Assembly: GCF_001940225.2 (NCBI RefSeq)
Contig: NZ_CP135164.1
Span: 186,001-250,000 of the forward strand
Reading direction: 5' to 3'
From: Roseburia sp. 499
Lineage (GTDB): Bacteria; Bacillota; Clostridia; Lachnospirales; Lachnospiraceae
Length of the DNA stretch: 64,000 nucleotides
Part shown: positions 62,828 through 64,000 of the stretch, piece by piece
Layout: every line of letters begins with the position of its first letter
Numbering within the stretch: the first letter of the stretch is position 1
Position numbers and translations under genes: made by a program
The notes under the pieces: generated by a model
What the model saw: only the letters and a program-made list of their open reading frames with translations
Database searches by the model: none
What the model was told of the DNA's origin: nothing

Positions 62828-63190
62828 GTGTGCCTAGCGGCGCACGTTTCTAACGGGTTAAAGTCCCGAATCCGCCCGGTAGTGGGAAGGATATAGCCGA
62901 AAGCAAGGGTGTCGAGGGTGACCTCGAATCTGAAGGAAGCTGGATGTGAGGAACAGACTAACTCACGGGCAAATCTCTGGTCTGTGCGGTACGCATTGAA
63001 AGAGGTAACCACTACCTAAGGTAGTGCTGAACGCACAGAAGTCAGCAGAGGTCATGGTAGCCGAGAAGTGAAGGACCGAATCAGTAGGAGTCTTGAGTAT
63101 GACTGAGAAAGGAGGAATGACCATCTATGGCAGAAAACATTGAAAACAATGGCTGTTCGCAAAGAGATAGTGCGGAACACGAAGGGTATG
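62828..63190 (+). mobile_element. Group II intron, 5' fragment
   Basis: It begins with the intron consensus GTGTG (62828-62832) and continues with typical domain I text (CCGCCCGGTAGTGGGAAGG, GTGACCTCGAATCTGAAGG, AACTCACGGGCAAAT) and a long GC-rich structured stretch. An SD (AAGGAGG) and ATG at 63127 begin the reverse transcriptase (MAENIENNGCSQRDSAEHEG), but the frame ends after 41 codons and no RT motif follows. The rest of the intron, including domains V and VI, is missing. The 3' limit is uncertain. Its place just after a terminator suits class C introns. Confidence 0.8.
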
Positions 63191-63252
63191 CCATTGCGTA
63201 CTATCTTAAAAGGCATCTGGCACCTCCTTTCAACTACCAACTATTCACATGA
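63127..63252 (+). pseudogene. ltrA: Truncated intron reverse transcriptase start
   Basis: 41 codons with a good SD. The first 20 residues look like the usual start of intron-encoded reverse transcriptases of clostridia; after about residue 25 the text (YLKRHLAPPFNYQLFT) is unrelated and ends at a TGA. It overlaps the end of the minus-strand gene by 8 bases. Confidence 0.6.
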
Positions 63253-64000
63253 ATTCTTCCCAAGTTTTTCCGTCTAACTCCTTAGCAATTTGACTTGTTT
63301 CCGGAAGTACTTTACAATTTAACATTTCTGATAGATTAAAAAATTTGCTTTTCTGAATTGGATTTTTGCTAGATTTTTTGAAGTCAGTCTTATAAAAACG
63401 TTCTACAATAAAATATCTGTGTTTTATTGTTTTTAGATTATACCCATGATTGGATTCAGCATGAATAATAGCATCTTTTATTTTCGCTATCTCTTCTTTT
63501 GTAGCAGGTTCTCCACTTTCATTGACATACGAAACTTCTCCGTCAACCATCTCCGCTACAACAGTTTTTTTCAGTTTACCGATTGCTCTAATACTTTTTT
63601 CTTTATATAACCCAATATATCCATGATCAGCATATCCTCTTGACGCTTGGTCATAATAAAAATTGTATTTAAGATTATCATCAAGCGTGGCACCTGCAAC
63701 TATTGCTCTCATCCAATTTTCATCATCTGGAATCAATTTTTCCTCAAAACAATACTTTTTGTAATCATCCAACACTGCTACAATCGCTGAATCACGTTCA
63801 TCAACAATATCTTCCATCGCAAGAACCAATTGTTCAAAAGTCAGATTAACATGCTTTATAGGTGTTTTAATTTCATCAATCTTATCTTTATTATACTTCT
63901 TCAAAGCGGTTCCAAAGCTATCAATCAATGATTGTTTCATTGGCTTAGGATCTAAAGTCAAAAGCACCTTGATTTCTTCTGTACCAAACTGTGTAAGATG
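63245..64000 (-). CDS. Hypothetical protein, 5' end outside window
   Basis: The frame is open to the window edge (HLTQFGTEEIK before the GTG at 63967), so the gene is cut. At least 251 residues, soluble, charged, without membrane segments. Visible stretches are a helical start (MKQSLIDSFGTALKKYNKDK), a middle with Gly/Tyr (ASRGYADHGYIGLYKEKSIRA), and the repeated sequence of charged helices at the end. It may belong to a defence or nuclease-associated family, but no motif supports this. It lies beside a broken intron, in accessory DNA. Confidence 0.7.
   Translation of the reverse strand, partial: HLTQFGTEEIKVLLTLDPKPMKQSLIDSFGTALKKYNKDKIDEIKTPIKHVNLTFEQLVLAMEDIVDERDSAIVAVLDDYKKYCFEEKLIPDDENWMRAIVAGATLDDNLKYNFYYDQASRGYADHGYIGLYKEKSIRAIGKLKKTVVAEMVDGEVSYVNESGEPATKEEIAKIKDAIIHAESNHGYNLKTIKHRYFIVERFYKTDFKKSSKNPIQKSKFFNLSEMLNCKVLPETSQIAKELDGKTWEEFM

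Overview
The window looks like chromosome of a low-GC anaerobic Firmicute of the Lachnospiraceae/Clostridia type. Supporting signs are an [FeFe]-hydrogenase with H-cluster motifs fused to rubrerythrin, strong TTGACA/TATAAT promoters, AGGAGG ribosome binding sites, intrinsic terminators, a NiCo riboswitch, a CIRCE element, many small zinc-ribbon and membrane proteins, and remnants of clostridial conjugative elements. No rRNA, tRNA or CRISPR array was seen. Species cannot be fixed from sequence reading alone.

Layout. 0-2.5 kb: 3' end of a chemotaxis receptor, an MFS exporter, and a second copy of the receptor gene's tail. 2.5-8.3 kb: three secreted/membrane-anchored proteins beside a BlaR1/BlaI-type sensor-repressor pair; three matching TTAC-N4-GTAA operators tie the two transcription units together. 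8.4-10.6 kb: hydrogenase-rubredoxin-rubrerythrin fusion. 10.6-11.9 kb: NiCo riboswitch and CDF metal exporter. 12.2-14.7 kb: CIRCE-preceded MarR regulator, citrate synthase, cupin. 14.8-19 kb: zinc-ribbon and membrane proteins, XRE regulator, ABC transporter. 19-21.6 kb: decayed ABC exporter and an interrupted PD-(D/E)XK nuclease/transposase gene bounded by inverted repeats. 21.6-29.2 kb: maltodextrin locus (starch-binding-like lipoprotein, LacI repressor, GH13 enzyme, binding protein, two permeases). 29.4-32.9 kb: a cassette resembling YwqH-YwqI-toxin-immunity loci of type VII secretion. 33-38.4 kb: EAL protein, ThiT, glutamate dehydrogenase, regulator, acetyltransferase. 38.4-41.6 kb: an unassigned structured leader RNA with terminator, a MutS-family gene split by one TAG codon, and a WYL regulator. 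41.6-50.1 kb: accessory region with a broken ferredoxin-type protein, DUF6061-like and DUF6040-like pieces typical of conjugative elements, a higher-GC sensor/ABC module, and an AbiE toxin-antitoxin pair whose toxin has a stop codon. 50.2-56.4 kb: polysaccharide deacetylase, SbcD/SbcC-like (YhaO/YhaN) pair, class A penicillin-binding protein. 56.4-61.7 kb: second response regulator-histidine kinase-ABC module. 61.8-64 kb: ROK glucokinase, group II intron fragment, and a partial unknown gene.

How the parts work together. Cell-envelope stress is a recurring theme: BlaR1/BlaI, two BceRS-BceAB-like modules, PBP1A and a deacetylase. Carbon use is represented by the maltodextrin locus plus glucokinase, and nitrogen assimilation by glutamate dehydrogenase. 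Redox and oxygen defence meet in the hydrogenase-rubrerythrin fusion. Several genes are broken by single stops, frameshifts or insertions, which points either to ongoing decay of accessory DNA or, for the single-base cases, to sequencing errors.
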